Below are positions 20,800 to 33,750 of a DNA stretch of 64,000 nt, in pieces. The notes below the pieces were generated by a model. The model worked only from the letters and a program-made list of their open reading frames with translations. It had not been told where the DNA came from and ran no database searches. The position numbers were made by a program, and so were the translations under genes. Location: positions 45,443,065 to 45,507,064 of the forward strand of contig NC_085141.1 of NCBI RefSeq assembly GCF_024139115.2, in the 5' to 3' direction. The stretch comes from Armigeres subalbatus (lineage: Eukaryota > Arthropoda > Insecta > Diptera > Culicidae). Each line of letters begins with the position of its first letter. Within the stretch, counting starts at the first letter, position 1.

Positions 20800-23235
20800 A
20801 CATGACATTTCCGGGAGTAAATTAAAAGGAAATTGATATCGATTTTTAGTACACACAACAATCAACAAATGAATTCTCCTGAACAATTCAAAAGCACAGC
20901 TCTACAACTCCGTCAAAAGTTTAATTCCAGCCATCGACTCAGTACGCAACCAACCTTTCATGAATGTTGCTATTCACTTGTTTGTCCCTGGGTCAAAGCA
21001 TTAATTAAATCGTTTGACCCGCAGCCTACCATAGCAACGATAAAAACAATCGTTTCCCACAACTGCATTGCATACCCGAGGAGAAGTACGTTACCAAATG
21101 TTGGGAAGACAAATGGATTCCATTCGTGGTACAATTCAAAGTGGTCGACAATCCTTCACCGAACCGCTCCACAAAACTGGACGGTCAAACTCGGACACAA
21201 CAATTCAAAGTCAACTGGGATCGAAGTGTGCCTTTGTGTCAAGTGCGCGCTGCCCGTAAGTTCGTCCCGTCCATCCATGCATTGCCCATGTGTAATTTCA
21301 AGTGTCACCAACGCGCTCGGTGCTCTCCAACTTTTCCTCAGTACTCCGAGGGCACATGTGTGTAGTTGTACAGCAGCGTCCAGTGTCGGGTGTCGAGAGC
21401 TGGTTGCGATGAAGCGGTGACTGATTGAAAATTGATCGAATGCGGAAAAAATGCTTGCCGTAAAGTGAAACCCTGCATAATGTTTGCATTTTGAGGTACT
21501 CAATTCAACGGATGGAACTGAGTGGAACAGAACAAATGTGAGTTGGTTGTTTCTGACACGGCGAAAGGTTAATCAAGTGCAATTTTTTGCAGTGTGTAAT
21601 TAAGAACATTTTTATCATTCGAAATAGACACGTAGATAATCTATGAATTCATATGTCATTCTTAAGATAAAAGTTTACTGAACTGAAACGTATCTAGAAG
21701 CAGAGCTAGCTTACTGACTGTGGACCTTATATCGAGCTATTTACTTTCAATCACTTTCCAATGGAACTTGAAAAAACAAATGAAAAATATTCTATTGAAG
21801 TGGATTTGGTTGCCGGTCCCTAATGACAATACAAAAAACAAGCTAATGTACGCACAGCCAAAAAATTGTTTTTTCGATTCCATCATTCGACCGAACAAAG
21901 CGTCGGGCATGTCCCATCCGATGCACTGGGTCACCGGACCTCCACACAGCTCACCTCGACTTCGATGCACATCAGCTTTTCGGGAATGTCATGAAAATGT
22001 GTTTGAATATACAGTCATTTTCGTTGGTTTCTCTTTGCTTCCAGGTACACCTGGCACGACGCGTGGTGGAACAGTTTTACACGACACAACGTTGTTGGTG
22101 CGAAATGTGAAGTTTGCGGTTGCACGAAAACAAGAGCTGCTGGCAAAAAAAACTGTATATATTACCTACTCGGTTGAGAAAAAGCTGAATTCTGGGATTT
22201 TTGCCCGCTGTTCTCGGATGCAACTCTGATCTCAGGGTCTGGGAATAATAGTCTATTGTAACCACGCACCTGCCTGGTCGGAGATGGTGGGCACATGCTC
22301 GGATACCCATTCAGAGGATTCCACTGGTATTTCTTTTTCAGGATACTAATACCCGCAGCTGATGGAATATCGTAGATTTTTCTTCTCCTGAGTTTCTGTA
22401 TAAAGCACACACTCCTGCCGCTGATGTTCGCTACTTTCCTTCTGCATTTTGTAGTTGTCAGATCACTGAACTTGAATTATGCTAATAAAAGATTCATGCT
22501 ATTTGGGTCGAGTTTCTTTTTTTTTTCTCTAACCGGTAGCATCCACCCGAGTGGCGCCTACAACGAACACCAAATAACGTCGAGTTACTCTATGCATAAA
22601 ACCAAATTTATGATTCTCAAGAGGAAGTAAAAGGTTGAGGAGATCGACGGTCAACTTCCACCACTACGGACGAGATGTTTCGTCGACGTCGAAAATAAAC
22701 GAAAGTAGAAAATGTGTTGTTTATTCCGACAAAGTTTTTGAGCTGAGTTTTCATTTCGTTAAGGATGTTAATGCAAAGCAATTTTCTACCAATCTCATCT
22801 GAGTACCTATGTGGAAGGTGTACAAAATAATATTGCTCTACTATCTATCCAGCGTTCCACTCGGCCATTTGGCAGACGTCTTTTAAAATTGTGCTGTACT
22901 TGAGGGTCAGGTCCTTTTCCTCTCCCTTCCCAGATTCAGAGGAATCAAAGAAAATGAGATTGTCTGACCGCCATGTTCAGAGCCACGAGTCCTAATTCTG
23001 ACTTCCAGTGCATTCGTATTAAACGAGTGTTGTTTACTTCGCCAACATTCATGATTAAATTTTCTAAAATGAAGCACGCCAAACAAAGTTTAAATAATTC
23101 AAATGTGATGCTACCTACAAGGGATGAGGTATGAGCTGATCCAAAATTGTCGGCGGCGCTTGCCGTAAAAATGTTTAAAATTGACTGTTTCCATCCAGGA
23201 AAAATATTGACAGGTCGGAGTTACGGGTACTAGGA
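20800..23235. other. No recognised gene; a few medium-length open frames
   Basis: A 195-codon frame (20833-21420, +) and a 169-codon frame (21720-22229, +) are present. They match no family I know, have no clear domains, and compete with overlapping frames in other phases. I do not support them as genes. A T-run lies at about 22515-22527. Confidence 0.5.
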
Positions 23236-24485
23236 TGATCTAGAGCATCCAAACAATCCTTGAGTTGTAATTTGATGTTCTAAGGAATCAACACAATCTT
23301 ACCATATTCTGTTAAATAATTAAAATGTTTTATGCTAAAATCTTTTCAATATCTACGATACTCCAAACAGTCCTTTAATTCAGATCTTTATACTCAAATC
23401 GATCAACAAGAAGTTCTTGATGTTCCACTAGTTTTATGAGTTGAAGAAGCTCCACAGTACCTCGTAGCACTATACAGACACACTACAGAAATTCGTTGGA
23501 CCTTTACGACGACAAACCACCATTAAGTACAATCCTCATAATCAAATCGATCAACATGAAAACGATGTTCCCATTGTTTCTATGAGTTGGAATAGCCCAC
23601 GGTACGTCATTATACCATTACAGACACTACAGAATTTTTGACATCTTCGACACTTCGACAAACTGTCCTGAGCTCAGATCTCAATATTCAAATCGATCAA
23701 TATGAAGATCTCGATGTCTCAACTATGATTATGAGTTGGAATAGCTCACGGGACTTCTTACATCATATTGACACATTGCAGAGTTCGTTGAATATCTACG
23801 ACACTCAAATTGTCCTTGAGCTCGAACCCTTGTATTTAAATCGATCAACAAGAAGTTCTTCGATGTTCCACTAGTTTTCCAACTCATTTAGAATATAAAT
23901 CGTGTAAACAGAATCTGATATGTATCGAACGAATTCTGTAGGTTCTGTAATGGTCAGTACGTGAGCTTTTCAACTCATAAATGAGTTGGAAAGCTCCACG
24001 GTCCTCGTAACACCATTACAGAACCCTACAGAATTCGTTCGATAACTATAATACACTGGATTCTGTTTTTACACGATTTATACTTTCTAAATTTGCACCA
24101 TCCTAGATGTTTAACGAATATTAATTACCATGTGGTTTTTCTTTGAATTATTTTGGATTTTTGAAACATGTTACAAAGACTTTTGTGGCAATTGAAATCA
24201 CACGATCAAAAATACGAGCGTGATTCCAAACTTGAGTGCAGATCCTAATATTCAAAACGATCAACATGAAGATTTTCGATGTCCACTATTTTAATGGTTG
24301 AATAGCTCCACGGGACTTCGTTACATCTATGGACAGATTACAGCATTCGTTGAACATCTACGACCCAAACTGTCCATGAGTTCAGATTTTAATATTCAAA
24401 TCGATCAACATGAAGTTCTACGTTATCCCATCTATTTTTATGAGTTGACACCTAGGAAACTCCATAAAGTACCACGCAAAACAAT
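23236..24485. repeat. Degenerate tandem repeat, ~150-bp unit
   Basis: The order AATATTCAAATCGATCAACA, then GATGTTCC, ATGAGTTG, AGCTCCACGG, ATTACAGA, TTCGTTGA and CTACGAC recurs. Starts are near 23395, 23535, 23690, 23840, 24250 and 24400. Divergence is considerable. A hairpin copy of a related segment lies in the middle (23891-24085). Confidence 0.75.
23891..24085. repeat. Inverted repeat (foldback) within the ~150-bp repeat block
   Basis: The left arm from GAATATAAATCGTGTAAACA is mirrored by TGTTTTTACACGATTTATAC at the right. Between them CGAACGAATTCTGTAGG pairs with CCTACAGAATTCGTTCG. The arms are about 95 bp with almost no loop. The centre contains the ATGAGTTGGAAAGCTC box of the surrounding tandem repeat. 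Confidence 0.75.
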
Positions 24486-25915
24486 TATCGTCATTTTCAA
24501 CACCTTTCCCTTCGTCCCCTTCTTGTAATAAACCTCTAACTTTTTTTATTAATCGTCACGCTGCTCAGACCCTCCGTCCCAATAAGGACGCACTTTGAAT
24601 GGTCCTTACAAATTTCATCAAAATAGTTTCTCGAAAACGCAATCATCATTTACCAGTCTACTAAGTATTTTTCGATGAAGAAGATTTTAGAAAGAAAACG
24701 TAATTATTGATACACTGCTTCCAAAAAGTTTACAAAAGAATTTTCAGCAGTGCACCAGAGATTAACGTTCGAATCGAATCTGAAACTAAATTTAAGTTTT
24801 ACTGAAGCGCCTGCTTTGACGATCTCCCAGAATCACATCAAATAGTTGCAGAAGGCTGAAAGATATTTTAACAACATGTTTTAGATGTTACATTTAATTC
24901 ATTCTGGGAAAAGTATGGTGAAAAGCGTTTGAAATGAAATTATTCATACGTAAATTACGTTACTCTTACTTATAAATGTTAGTCTTGATAACAACCACTT
25001 TCGTGCAATACTGAAACCAATTATATTATCGATTGAATTCTCACAATTCTCATTTATTGGTTAGACTATTTTATCCTTGGAGGTCATTACGTATAGATTA
25101 CTTATAGAAATGGAAAACACCGTACGTGATTATATAGAACCTCATCTCAAAACTCAAGTGCAGTTCTGATTGAGAATACTGTAATATATATAATAATATG
25201 TAATACTGTAATATGTATAATAGACTGGCCCAGAAACAAAAGGTTGTCAATTCTACGGGCACCAAGGATTGTGCCTTTGGTAAGAAAATCAATCTCTGAA
25301 AGTTTCAACTCAATCGCTTGTTGCATAAGCTGGCCCAATTGATTTGAAGTTTGTATGGTGGTTTCTGCCAAAATGCATAGGAAAATACACCTCCGTCACT
25401 CTTTCGTTCAGAAAATTGGTTCAGTATGCCGATTGAGCTCAGATTGCATCAAAGGCGGTTGATATGTTAAAGATCAATTCCACAGAACATTTACGATAAT
25501 TAAATGAACTTTTCTATAGTTTTCGACTGACTTATTAGAGGTTAGGTTGTGCTCTTTGAATTCATTGATTGCCATGAAAACATACGCATGCCATTAAAGA
25601 TGCCTGCGATGCGTGGTTTCGCGTGGTTGTGGTTTGCATCAATTGCTAACACACATTGACAGCAAACATTGAGGGGCTGGGCCACTCTAATGTATAATGA
25701 GTATGAAGCAAGTAAGTATGGAAGTGCCAACGCCTTCGGGGTACAACTTACTCTAATTCTGATCGATTATGGAGTAGCAACAATTCACATGTACAGCCGG
25801 TCATCAAAATACGCCGTGGTTCCGTAGAAAGCTGTATTCAATAACACTATTGACGATAAAAGGAACGAAAAGTGTGGTCGATGTTTGTGATCATACAACT
25901 CTTTTTCGTACGTTA
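24486..25915. other. AT-rich DNA, nothing recognised
   Basis: There is no supported gene. A short TA-rich microsatellite with repeated AATACTGTAATAT lies at about 25178-25224. Confidence 0.5.
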
Positions 25916-26760
25916 TATAGAATGTAATGATGTCCATTGGACCAATTCCAAATTTCAACTAACAAACAAACTTCAGAACCTATGAATAACCCGTTGGTCT
26001 TTTGACCTCCAATATCTAAAACTCATGTAAGTACCGTGGATATTCTTGGAATGTTGTGAATTGATATACTAGTGTAATGACGTCCGATAGGTTTCTCAAC
26101 CAACATAAGCTCAGGAACTTAGGCATCACTCGTTGGCCTTGTAGACTTCAATATATGGAAGAATGTTTTGATACCGTAGATATTTCGGAATGTTGTATTT
26201 TTATATACTGGTGTAATTGTCCCATGGGGTTTATGCAACTGACACGAGGCATTTGAATCACTATGTTGGTCTAGACCCCAAGATCTGAATTCAAGAATGG
26301 TTTGGAGTACCGTAAGTATTCTGAGAAAATGGAACTTTGTATATATTGGTATAATGATGTAAACGGACTTCACCACTACCACACAAGCTCGAAAACCAAT
26401 GAATCACTCTGTTGGTCTTGAAGACATACAATATCTGAACTCAAGAATGATTTGGAATACCGCAGTAACTCTGAATGTTGTGATTTGTATACTGGTTCAA
26501 TGATGTCCTATGGAGTTTCTCATACAACTAACTAACATACAACCTCAGGACCCTATGATCACTCTGTTGGTGTTGTGGACCTTCAATATCTGAACTCAAG
26601 AATGGTTTGGAGTACGTAGCTATTCTGAATGTTGTATTTTGTATATACTTGTGTAATAATGTTCCATGGGCACAAGCTCAGGAACCTATGAATTACTCTG
26701 TTGATCTTGTAAACTTCAATATCTGAACTCAAGATAAGTTTGGAGTACCGTTGATGTCTG
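25916..26760. repeat. Degenerate tandem repeat, ~140-bp unit (about six units)
   Basis: The box CTATGAATCACTCTGTTGGT recurs in variant form near 25980, 26115, 26250, 26395, 26555 and 26690. It is followed by CTTCAATATCTGAACTCAAG, GGTTTGGAGTACCGTA, TTCTGAATGTTG and GTATATACTGGTGTAATGAT. Spacing is 133-158 bp. It is a different family from the repeat at 23236-24485. Confidence 0.82.
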
Positions 26761-27235
26761 GTAACACTGAGATTTGATAAAATTATGTTTAATTATGTTT
26801 CAAGTACCATTTCCAACTTTATGGATTGATGCCCGTAAAACGCTTTGTTGTTTATGTAGATCATCGAATCTGAGCTCAAGAAAGTTTGGAAGCCCTAGAA
26901 GAACTCAAAAAATAGTTTCCCCATATTTCAACTTTTTATGGTTTACAACTAAATCATGACTAAATTTTTGCCCTTAAAATCGTTAATCAGTGGGATGAAC
27001 GCAATTCATTGCAACAACAACTAAACGAAAGCCTTACCCATTCTCAACAACTTTGTAGAACATTGTTTTATAATCGGAACAGATTCTTTAAAAGGCAAAC
27101 AAAACTTTTGTTCAGTTTCTTTCGCGATTGGATATTCATGTATGATTATCAGCCGAACTATCAACTGCTCCAGATATGCTTGCTGTTGCAATATGATGTT
27201 ACGATTGAAGGACATTTAAGGCACCAATGATTACT
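26761..27235. other. Spacer, nothing recognised
   Basis: AT-rich, no supported gene. It leads into the LINE relic at 27236. Confidence 0.5.
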
Positions 27236-28516
27236 TTGTCTCACATCTCAGGTTATTGGTCCTTCTTTGAATGTTCCCAATCGTGGTTTCTTGGCTCCTC
27301 CAGTTCTACTGTAGTTTTTGATCTGACCATGAAACAAGAGATCCATGGAATATCAGATCCACACCGATCAGTGCATGCTACCAATTTTGCAAGCAAGTAC
27401 GGCCATGTTGTGATAAAAGGTTTTCACCGACGGGTCAAAATTAAATGAATCCACGTTTGCGGTGTCTTTAACAATCTTCATAGCGCCGCTCATAAACTTC
27501 ACCCTTGTTCCGTATATATCGCAGAATTGCGCGCTATACACTATGCATTAGAGCAGATCGCCTCTCTTCCCTCTGATAAATATTTCATTTTACGGTAGTC
27601 TCAGTTCTTTAGAGGCCGGTGCAGCATCACCGTATTTCCTGGTGAAATACGAACCATATTGAGTGCTCTCTGAATCGCTTTACACTATCACCTTATTATG
27701 GGTCCCTTCACATTGCTCGATTCCGGGTAATGAAAGCGGACTCACTTGCCAAGGTGGGCGCTATGGAAGGCGATATTTATGAGCGCAAAATCGCCATAAC
27801 GAATTTTCACAATTGCTCGTCATCCTTTGGTCGAGTTAACGAAAATGGGATGAAGGAGATTTGGGTAGATGGTTACATTCTATTCTCCCACATGTATCGA
27901 AGAAACCTTGGTTCAAGGGATTGGCAATTAGTCGAGACTTTATCAAGGTAATGTTCGCCTAATGTCTAATCACTACTCTTTAAGCACACTCCTATCGAAT
28001 AGGGCTCGCCGACAGCAATCGATGCGACTGGTGCAGGCTACCAAGACATCAACCACGTTGTCTGGAGCTGTCCTAAATACGATGTTGAGTCCGATTTATG
28101 TGCATCCCTCGGCCCGAGGAACCAGAAAAGAAAGACCTCAGAGATGTGTTGGGTAAGCTTGACCTGACTACATGGTCCTTGTGTAATTTCTTAAAACAAA
28201 TCAATGTCATTGTCTGAACCCCTGTCTCTTGTGAGCCATGTCCCTTGTTCCACCCCTTCGCTCGAAAAATCGTTTGTTTGTATCTACAGTTTATCCCTGT
28301 CTACACCTCGTCAATCAGCAATGAACGTGCCACAACATCGCTACCTAGGCCCCATCCCACCCACATTTTTTCATGTACTCCTCGACCAAGCCGCGAGTCT
28401 TTCGGCTCCCAAGACTAATATTATACATTAAGACGACAATCATGATTGTAAAATCAATAACATAACGGCTCCGTAATGCCTGCTGGCCGACGTGAAATAA
28501 AGATAAGTTAAAAAAA
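27236..28516 (+). pseudogene. Relic of an I-like LINE (RNase H region and 3' UTR)
   Basis: The region aligns by eye with 42600-43600. The stretch ATGAAACAAGAGATCCATGG precedes FTDGS (27421, first RNase H aspartate). Next comes an AELRAIH-like box with the catalytic Glu, then a damaged (S)DSLSSLEA box, then WVPSHCSI-GNE. ADSLAKVGA follows after a small deletion. A terminal region with SNHYSL matches the zinc-knuckle part of the better copy. Non-coding sequence follows, ending in AAATAAAGATAAGTTAAAAAAA near 28510. Several frameshifts and stops are present. Confidence 0.8.
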
Positions 28517-28621
28517 GGACATCTCAGGTCCCAACCAAAATATTTGATGCGGTATCATTGTGTTATTCAGATGATACGAAAGCAAAAATAATAACTTGGT
28601 TGAAACCTCTACCATTATCAA

Positions 28622-29575
28622 AGTCATTTGGCCGAATGGGTCGTTTAGACGGAAGGTCGTTTGAAAGGTCGATTGGCCGAAAGGTCGTTTGGCCGAGTAG
28701 GACATTTCCAATAAGCCATTTGGCCGAATAGGTCATTTGAAAAGTGAGAAATTAGAAGAGAAGAGAGACCTCTCAATTCTAATTCCTCTTTTTCTCGCTT
28801 CACTAAAAAAGAGGAGCGCAGAAGTGAGTAGTGAGACTTTTACAGGCGAGAAATGATAAATGAGGATGAGAGTAAGACGTCCCACTTCTCGCTCCTAATT
28901 TCTCACTTCTCACTGTTAAAAAGTGAGTAATGAGACTCTCACTACTCACTTTGCGCTTCTCAATTTACAAGAAGTGATATGAGGAGTGAGTGAGACGTCT
29001 CACTTCTTATTCTTCATTTTCTTTTCTCACTTTTGACAGCGAAAAGCGAGAATGAAGAGTCAGAAGTGAGACGTCTCTTCATTCCTTTTCTCACTTTTAA
29101 ATGACTTATTCGAACAGGCATTTCGGCAAATGACCCCCTTCAAATACCTTTCATCCAAATGACCCTTTCAACCTAATGATCCTTCCGGCCAGAAAACCCT
29201 TTTGGCCTACCCTTTCGCCAAATGACCCTTCGGCAAACGACCTTTCGCCAAACGACCTTTCGGCTAATGACCCTTTCGGCTAAATGATCCTTTCCGCCAA
29301 ATAACCCTTTCGTCCAAATGACCATTTCGGCCAAATGAGCCCTTTCGGCAAATTATCCTTTCGGCCAAATGACCCTTTAGGCCAAATGACCTTTGACCAA
29401 ACGACCCTTTCGGTTAAATGACTCTTTCGGCCTAATGACCCTTTCGTAAAATGACCCTTTCGACCTAATGACCCTTTCCCCAAATGACTTTCGCCAGATG
29501 GGTTTCACCTAATGGTTTGTTCGAGCTGGCATTCGGCCAAATAGCTTTCGTCGAATGGGTTTCAAACTACCCTTA
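28622..29575. mobile_element. Large foldback made of GGCCGAAT-type and GAAGTGAGA-type repeats
   Basis: The left arm (28622-28750) repeats TTTGGCCGAA(A/T)(A/G)GGTC. The right arm (29095-29575) repeats the reverse form TTTCGGCCAAATGACC. The centre (28750-29095) alternates GAGAAGTGAGACGTCTCACT-like blocks in both orientations, so it can fold on itself repeatedly. This is a short-repeat foldback of a type common in mosquito DNA. No coding sequence. Confidence 0.75.
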
Positions 29576-30310
29576 CCCAATTGCAGCATAATAGGTTTTA
29601 GTAAATTAAATTTGATTAAGGACAATCCCCATGGAATCGAAAACTAAATTCACTCTTTTTAAGGGCCACCAATAAATACGGAATTCAGTGGGGGAGGAAG
29701 TTCAATCAGCAGCAAGTAGAAGAATGTCCCACATCTTCCATCACGGAAAACGCTGAAGAAAATCACTCTCAGAATTTTCTCTTGAAAAATTGGGTGGGTA
29801 GTTTGGGTGTATATTTAAAATCGTTTATTAAAAAGTTACATTTTGCAACGCACCTGTTGCAAAAATTGGAACTCAACTTTTCGTCATTCGATGCGCCATT
29901 TTTTGTAATAACTTCAGCATTTTCAAGAGTTGAATTATGGCATCCGGATATGTTAATGGGGATATTGCTCCTGAGGTCAGTTCGAGGCTCTTGAGAAGCC
30001 TCCGGAAACATCACTATTGGCCATTTTAGAAGTGTCACAAACTATGGAATATGTGTATCAACTTCAGGAAATGATTCGAGCATGAGCACAGCATGACCAT
30101 GCATTTCGTAGTTCTTCTCCGTGATTGACCTGAGCAACCGCAATAGCACGAGAACCAGTGGATGGAAACATGGATTTACTCTCCACCTCAATGTGCACAG
30201 TCAGAGCTCTAATATTCTGAATGTCGATAACGGCGCTGGCCACGTCCTCACCGTCTATCGGGATGGTAAGGAATTGATAGTGCAATCATTCGCCCAAAAG
30301 ATATTTTAGT
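29576..30310. other. No recognised gene
   Basis: Short competing open frames only. I see no domain, splice-framed exon or repeat. Confidence 0.5.
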
Positions 30311-30312
30311 TA

Positions 30313-30473
30313 CTAGATAAAGATTGTCGCTTCGGTTCCCTTTGATCTGCTGTCCGGAACATGTTGGGTACCAAGCTGTCAAATCGTGTGGATTTTCCTT
30401 CTTTGACATTTAGCTCCTCTATCCTCGCAGCAAAAGATGTTTCGGACAGCCGACAGCGACAATCTTTATCTAG
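30313..30473. mobile_element. Short MITE with TA flanks (161 bp)
   Basis: CTAGATAAAGATTGTCGCT at the left is mirrored by AGCGACAATCTTTATCTAG at the right. TA lies at both flanks (30311-30312, 30474-30475). A second inner pair (CTGTCCGG / TCGGACAG) extends the hairpin. TA duplication points to a Tc1/mariner-type origin. Confidence 0.78.
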
Positions 30474-30475
30474 TA

Positions 30476-31535
30476 CTTAAATATCTTTTATTCGCACACT
30501 GCAAGCCAAGAACACCTCTGCACTCGCCACGGAATTTTGTTGGAATTTGGTTAGGTTCTTTGCAGAGGTTCGTCTTGTTAACGACAAAGATTCTAGTACA
30601 AGATAGATCCATCTTCAATTCATACATGTCATTAGCAACATCTTTTAAGTGAGAGCAGCGCCAACTTATGGCGAAAATTCGATTATACAGTAAAAAGATC
30701 GAGTCATCCTTGACATTTTAATGTTATTGAAATGCCACTAATTAAAGCACCTATGGCGTTCTTGGGTTGATTTTTTAATCTCTATTTTCACTCTAATCTT
30801 ATCCGAATAAATACGAAACACATCTTAGGTATGATAGTTCATATTACGTCTATACTAGTTCTTGCTACACGAATTCAGCTAAATAGTATCAAAAAATCAG
30901 GCTCACAAAAAATATTGAAGACAGACTACATAAGATACATAGATACATAAAAATGATTATTTGAGAATGAAACACTAAAATCCTGACTTATATCCAAGAT
31001 CATATAAAATTAATGACTTGATTCGATGAAAATATCTTTTATTTTGGAGGAAGGAATTGAGACGACGAATGCTAATGTAGCTGCTCTGCTCATAGGATTT
31101 GTATTTGTAACAAACTAATTCGATAGAGCGATCAGCGAGCGCTGCTATTATCGCTGAAGCACTAACTACTAATGACCGGTGTTTGGCTGCAGAAACAATG
31201 TTGAGAAGGAGTGAATCGAACAAACTATTCAAAATGAACACCGAATCCAGCCTACATGTCGTTTACCTACTGATCCTATTTCCATTTGGTTAGATTGTCA
31301 TGGAAGCTACGATGCACCCTCACGCAATTATACGATTTAGGCTCCCCAGATCTAAGCGATTTTATCGCCGCGACGGCGACAAGTAGTCCCACTTCTATAG
31401 TTGGTCGCTGCAGGCAATGTTCCATTTCGCTTCCATACCAACGGCGACACAATCGCAGAATCGATAGAATTGCGTCGACTTCAACCATAATCTAGTTCAA
31501 GCAGTTGTTTCTATTCTTGTTTATATTGATGACTA
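30476..31535. other. No recognised gene
   Basis: AT-rich unique-looking DNA with only short, competing open frames. Confidence 0.5.
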
Positions 31536-32440
31536 GCTTTATGTACCCGGCCTTGCTCGGAATTGCCAATTCAATTCACAAGTTTTTACAATCGGAAAAT
31601 GATAAAACCATTTGGTCAACAGGGTAATAGTGTTTACTTATTGATGCTTCTCATTTGATTAAAAGAAGGCGGAAACATTGTGATTTTGAAGAAGGAATCG
31701 TAGTTTGAGTAGCCTTATTCCGTGAAACGTCTCTTTCTAAAGAAGGAAAATGTCTATCGATGCATTATTTCGGGCAAACGCAAGTTTTAAAAGAATGGAT
31801 CACATCCACCATTGCATTATTCCGGGCAAATGCCTCTTTTAAAAAAACAATCATCCGCCATTCAGAAGGAAACACATTATTCATTCTTTCACTGGGCAAA
31901 CCATGATTCCGATGAAGTAACAAAAATTGGTTGAAATCTACCAAGGGGTTCAGAAGTTAAACTGAGTTGATCGATAACTAGCAATACCCCTCCCCCACCC
32001 TTTTCAAAAATCATTCTAGCCCTCTATCATCGTCTCTACCACAAAGTTCAACTCAATGGACGCAGTGGTTCTACGCCCCAACAAAAAAATCTTCGTCTCC
32101 TAATATAAAATTTGTGTTCCAAATTTGGTTGAAATCGGCCAAGGGCTCAAAAGTTAAACTAGTTGATCGATACTAATCAATACACCTCCTCTCACACCCC
32201 ATATTCCAAAGAGTATCCACCCTATCATCGTCTCCTTAAGACAAAGAATGTGTGTTCCAAATTTGGTTGAAATCGGCCAAGGTGTGTAGAAGTTACACTG
32301 AGCTAATCGATAACTAAACAATATCCCTCCCTCCACACCCTCCCCCTTTTACTAAGAGCATTCATAACCCCTATCGTCGTCTCCATAAGATAAAGAACTT
32401 GTGTTCAAATTTGGTTAAAATCGGTCAATGCAGAATTTGC
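31536..32440. repeat. Degenerate tandem repeats (ATTTGGTTGAAATCGG family)
   Basis: The box AAATTTGGTTGAAATCGGCC recurs near 31925, 32118, 32257 and 32408. Each copy is followed by AAGTTAAACT(A)GTTGATCGATA, a C-rich stretch, and CTATCATCGTCTCC; the unit is about 140-150 bp. At 31745-31900 a shorter unit with GCATTATTCCGGGCAAA recurs three times. It starts near TGTACCCGGCCTTGCTCGG (31541). Confidence 0.75.
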
Positions 32441-32469
32441 TGGAACATACTAAACATACAAACATTAGA

Positions 32470-32660
<191 letters not shown>

Positions 32661-32880
32661 GCTTGACGATTACATAGACTGTTCTCCTACATACATACAT
32701 ATCATACAAGCGGTCATGGCAGTCCCTGAGAACTATCTGTTCATACCACGATGCCAAAAGGTACAAAAATCTCGTCTAATTTATGATCGTAAATGAATGA
32801 CCGTAGTTATAAATTTGTTTCTCATCTCTTTTATTAAGACATCAAAGGCGTTTTAGCTTTTCATCTAGTAAGAAAGCTCG

Positions 32881-32929
32881 GGAGACGAGCCAGCGCCGCT
32901 GCAAGTCTCCTAAATAAAGACAAAAAAAA
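32881..32929 (+). mobile_element. Mini-retroposon copy 2
   Basis: GGAGACGAGCCAGC, GCCGCTGCAAGTCTCC, TAAATAAAGAC and then A11. A duplication aaagctcg lies at 32873-32880 and 32930-32937. It has the same 5' end and the same hairpin plus AATAAA order as copies at 10994-11061 and 47185-47237. Confidence 0.82.
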
Positions 32930-32937
32930 AAAGCTCG

Positions 32938-33725
32938 TAATCTGAATAGGCTATTAAGAACCAAATTGGGAATCGACTATATGCTAATTATCAGAGGCAA
33001 TTGGCGGCGAGAAGCCCAAGAAGAATGCATTACACTGACATTTTTATTTGACAAGAAAATGCGAAAATCCTCAAAAGACTTCTCATCTTCTACTCTGTCG
33101 TCGTTAGAAACACAAATATTCAAGAGAAGTTCCTACTGTTCCGAGTGAAGTAATCATAGACGTGAATAAATTTATTAGAATGAATCAACATCTTTGAAAA
33201 CGAACAGAGGCCCCCTTATTGACTTGTGAAATTTCCGTCGATCAGGCTTTTCTTTGAAAGCTTATTGTTTTCGACAATTAGCTGTAATTCTCAAAACCTT
33301 CGTTGGAAACTGCGTAACAGATCGATCTATCGTGTCCAGACAGTAACAGGACTGGAAGATACTGAGCGGTCTTCTCCCTTAATTGCAATTCAACGTATCT
33401 ATAGTATCTTTATGGGTTGACTGCAACGCCGGTGATCGTCTATTCTTGATTTAGGTATCAAAATACTTTTTGTTTCGTATAAAACTACATAGATGCTTAT
33501 TTTCTTTAATTCTGGATAACAAACATGTTAATTTCACTCTTTGTTTGTGATAGATGAATGTATTTCGTCCTCCATTCTAAGTTAATCTTGAGCGTCCATC
33601 ATTGTCAAAAGATTAACGATTGGCATATTGGAATTAGTGTGTTTAGATTTTTTCTGTCAGTGCTTTGGGTCAGCATAGGCAGCAACTTTCTGGGTGATGA
33701 ATTTAAGCCCTAAAGTACCCACATA
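32938..33725. other. No recognised gene
   Basis: Short open frames without motifs. It ends at the 25-N gap. Confidence 0.5.
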
Positions 33726-33750
33726 NNNNNNNNNNNNNNNNNNNNNNNNN
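33726..33750. other. Assembly gap (25 N)
   Basis: Placeholder gap. The duplicated segment that begins at 33751 may extend into it. Confidence 0.99.

Noticed and set aside
20833..21420. 195-codon open frame as a gene
   Set aside because: No recognisable domain, overlapping frames in other phases and on the other strand, and no splice or promoter context.
21720..22229. 169-codon open frame as a gene
   Set aside because: No recognised motif, and alternative frames of similar quality overlap it.
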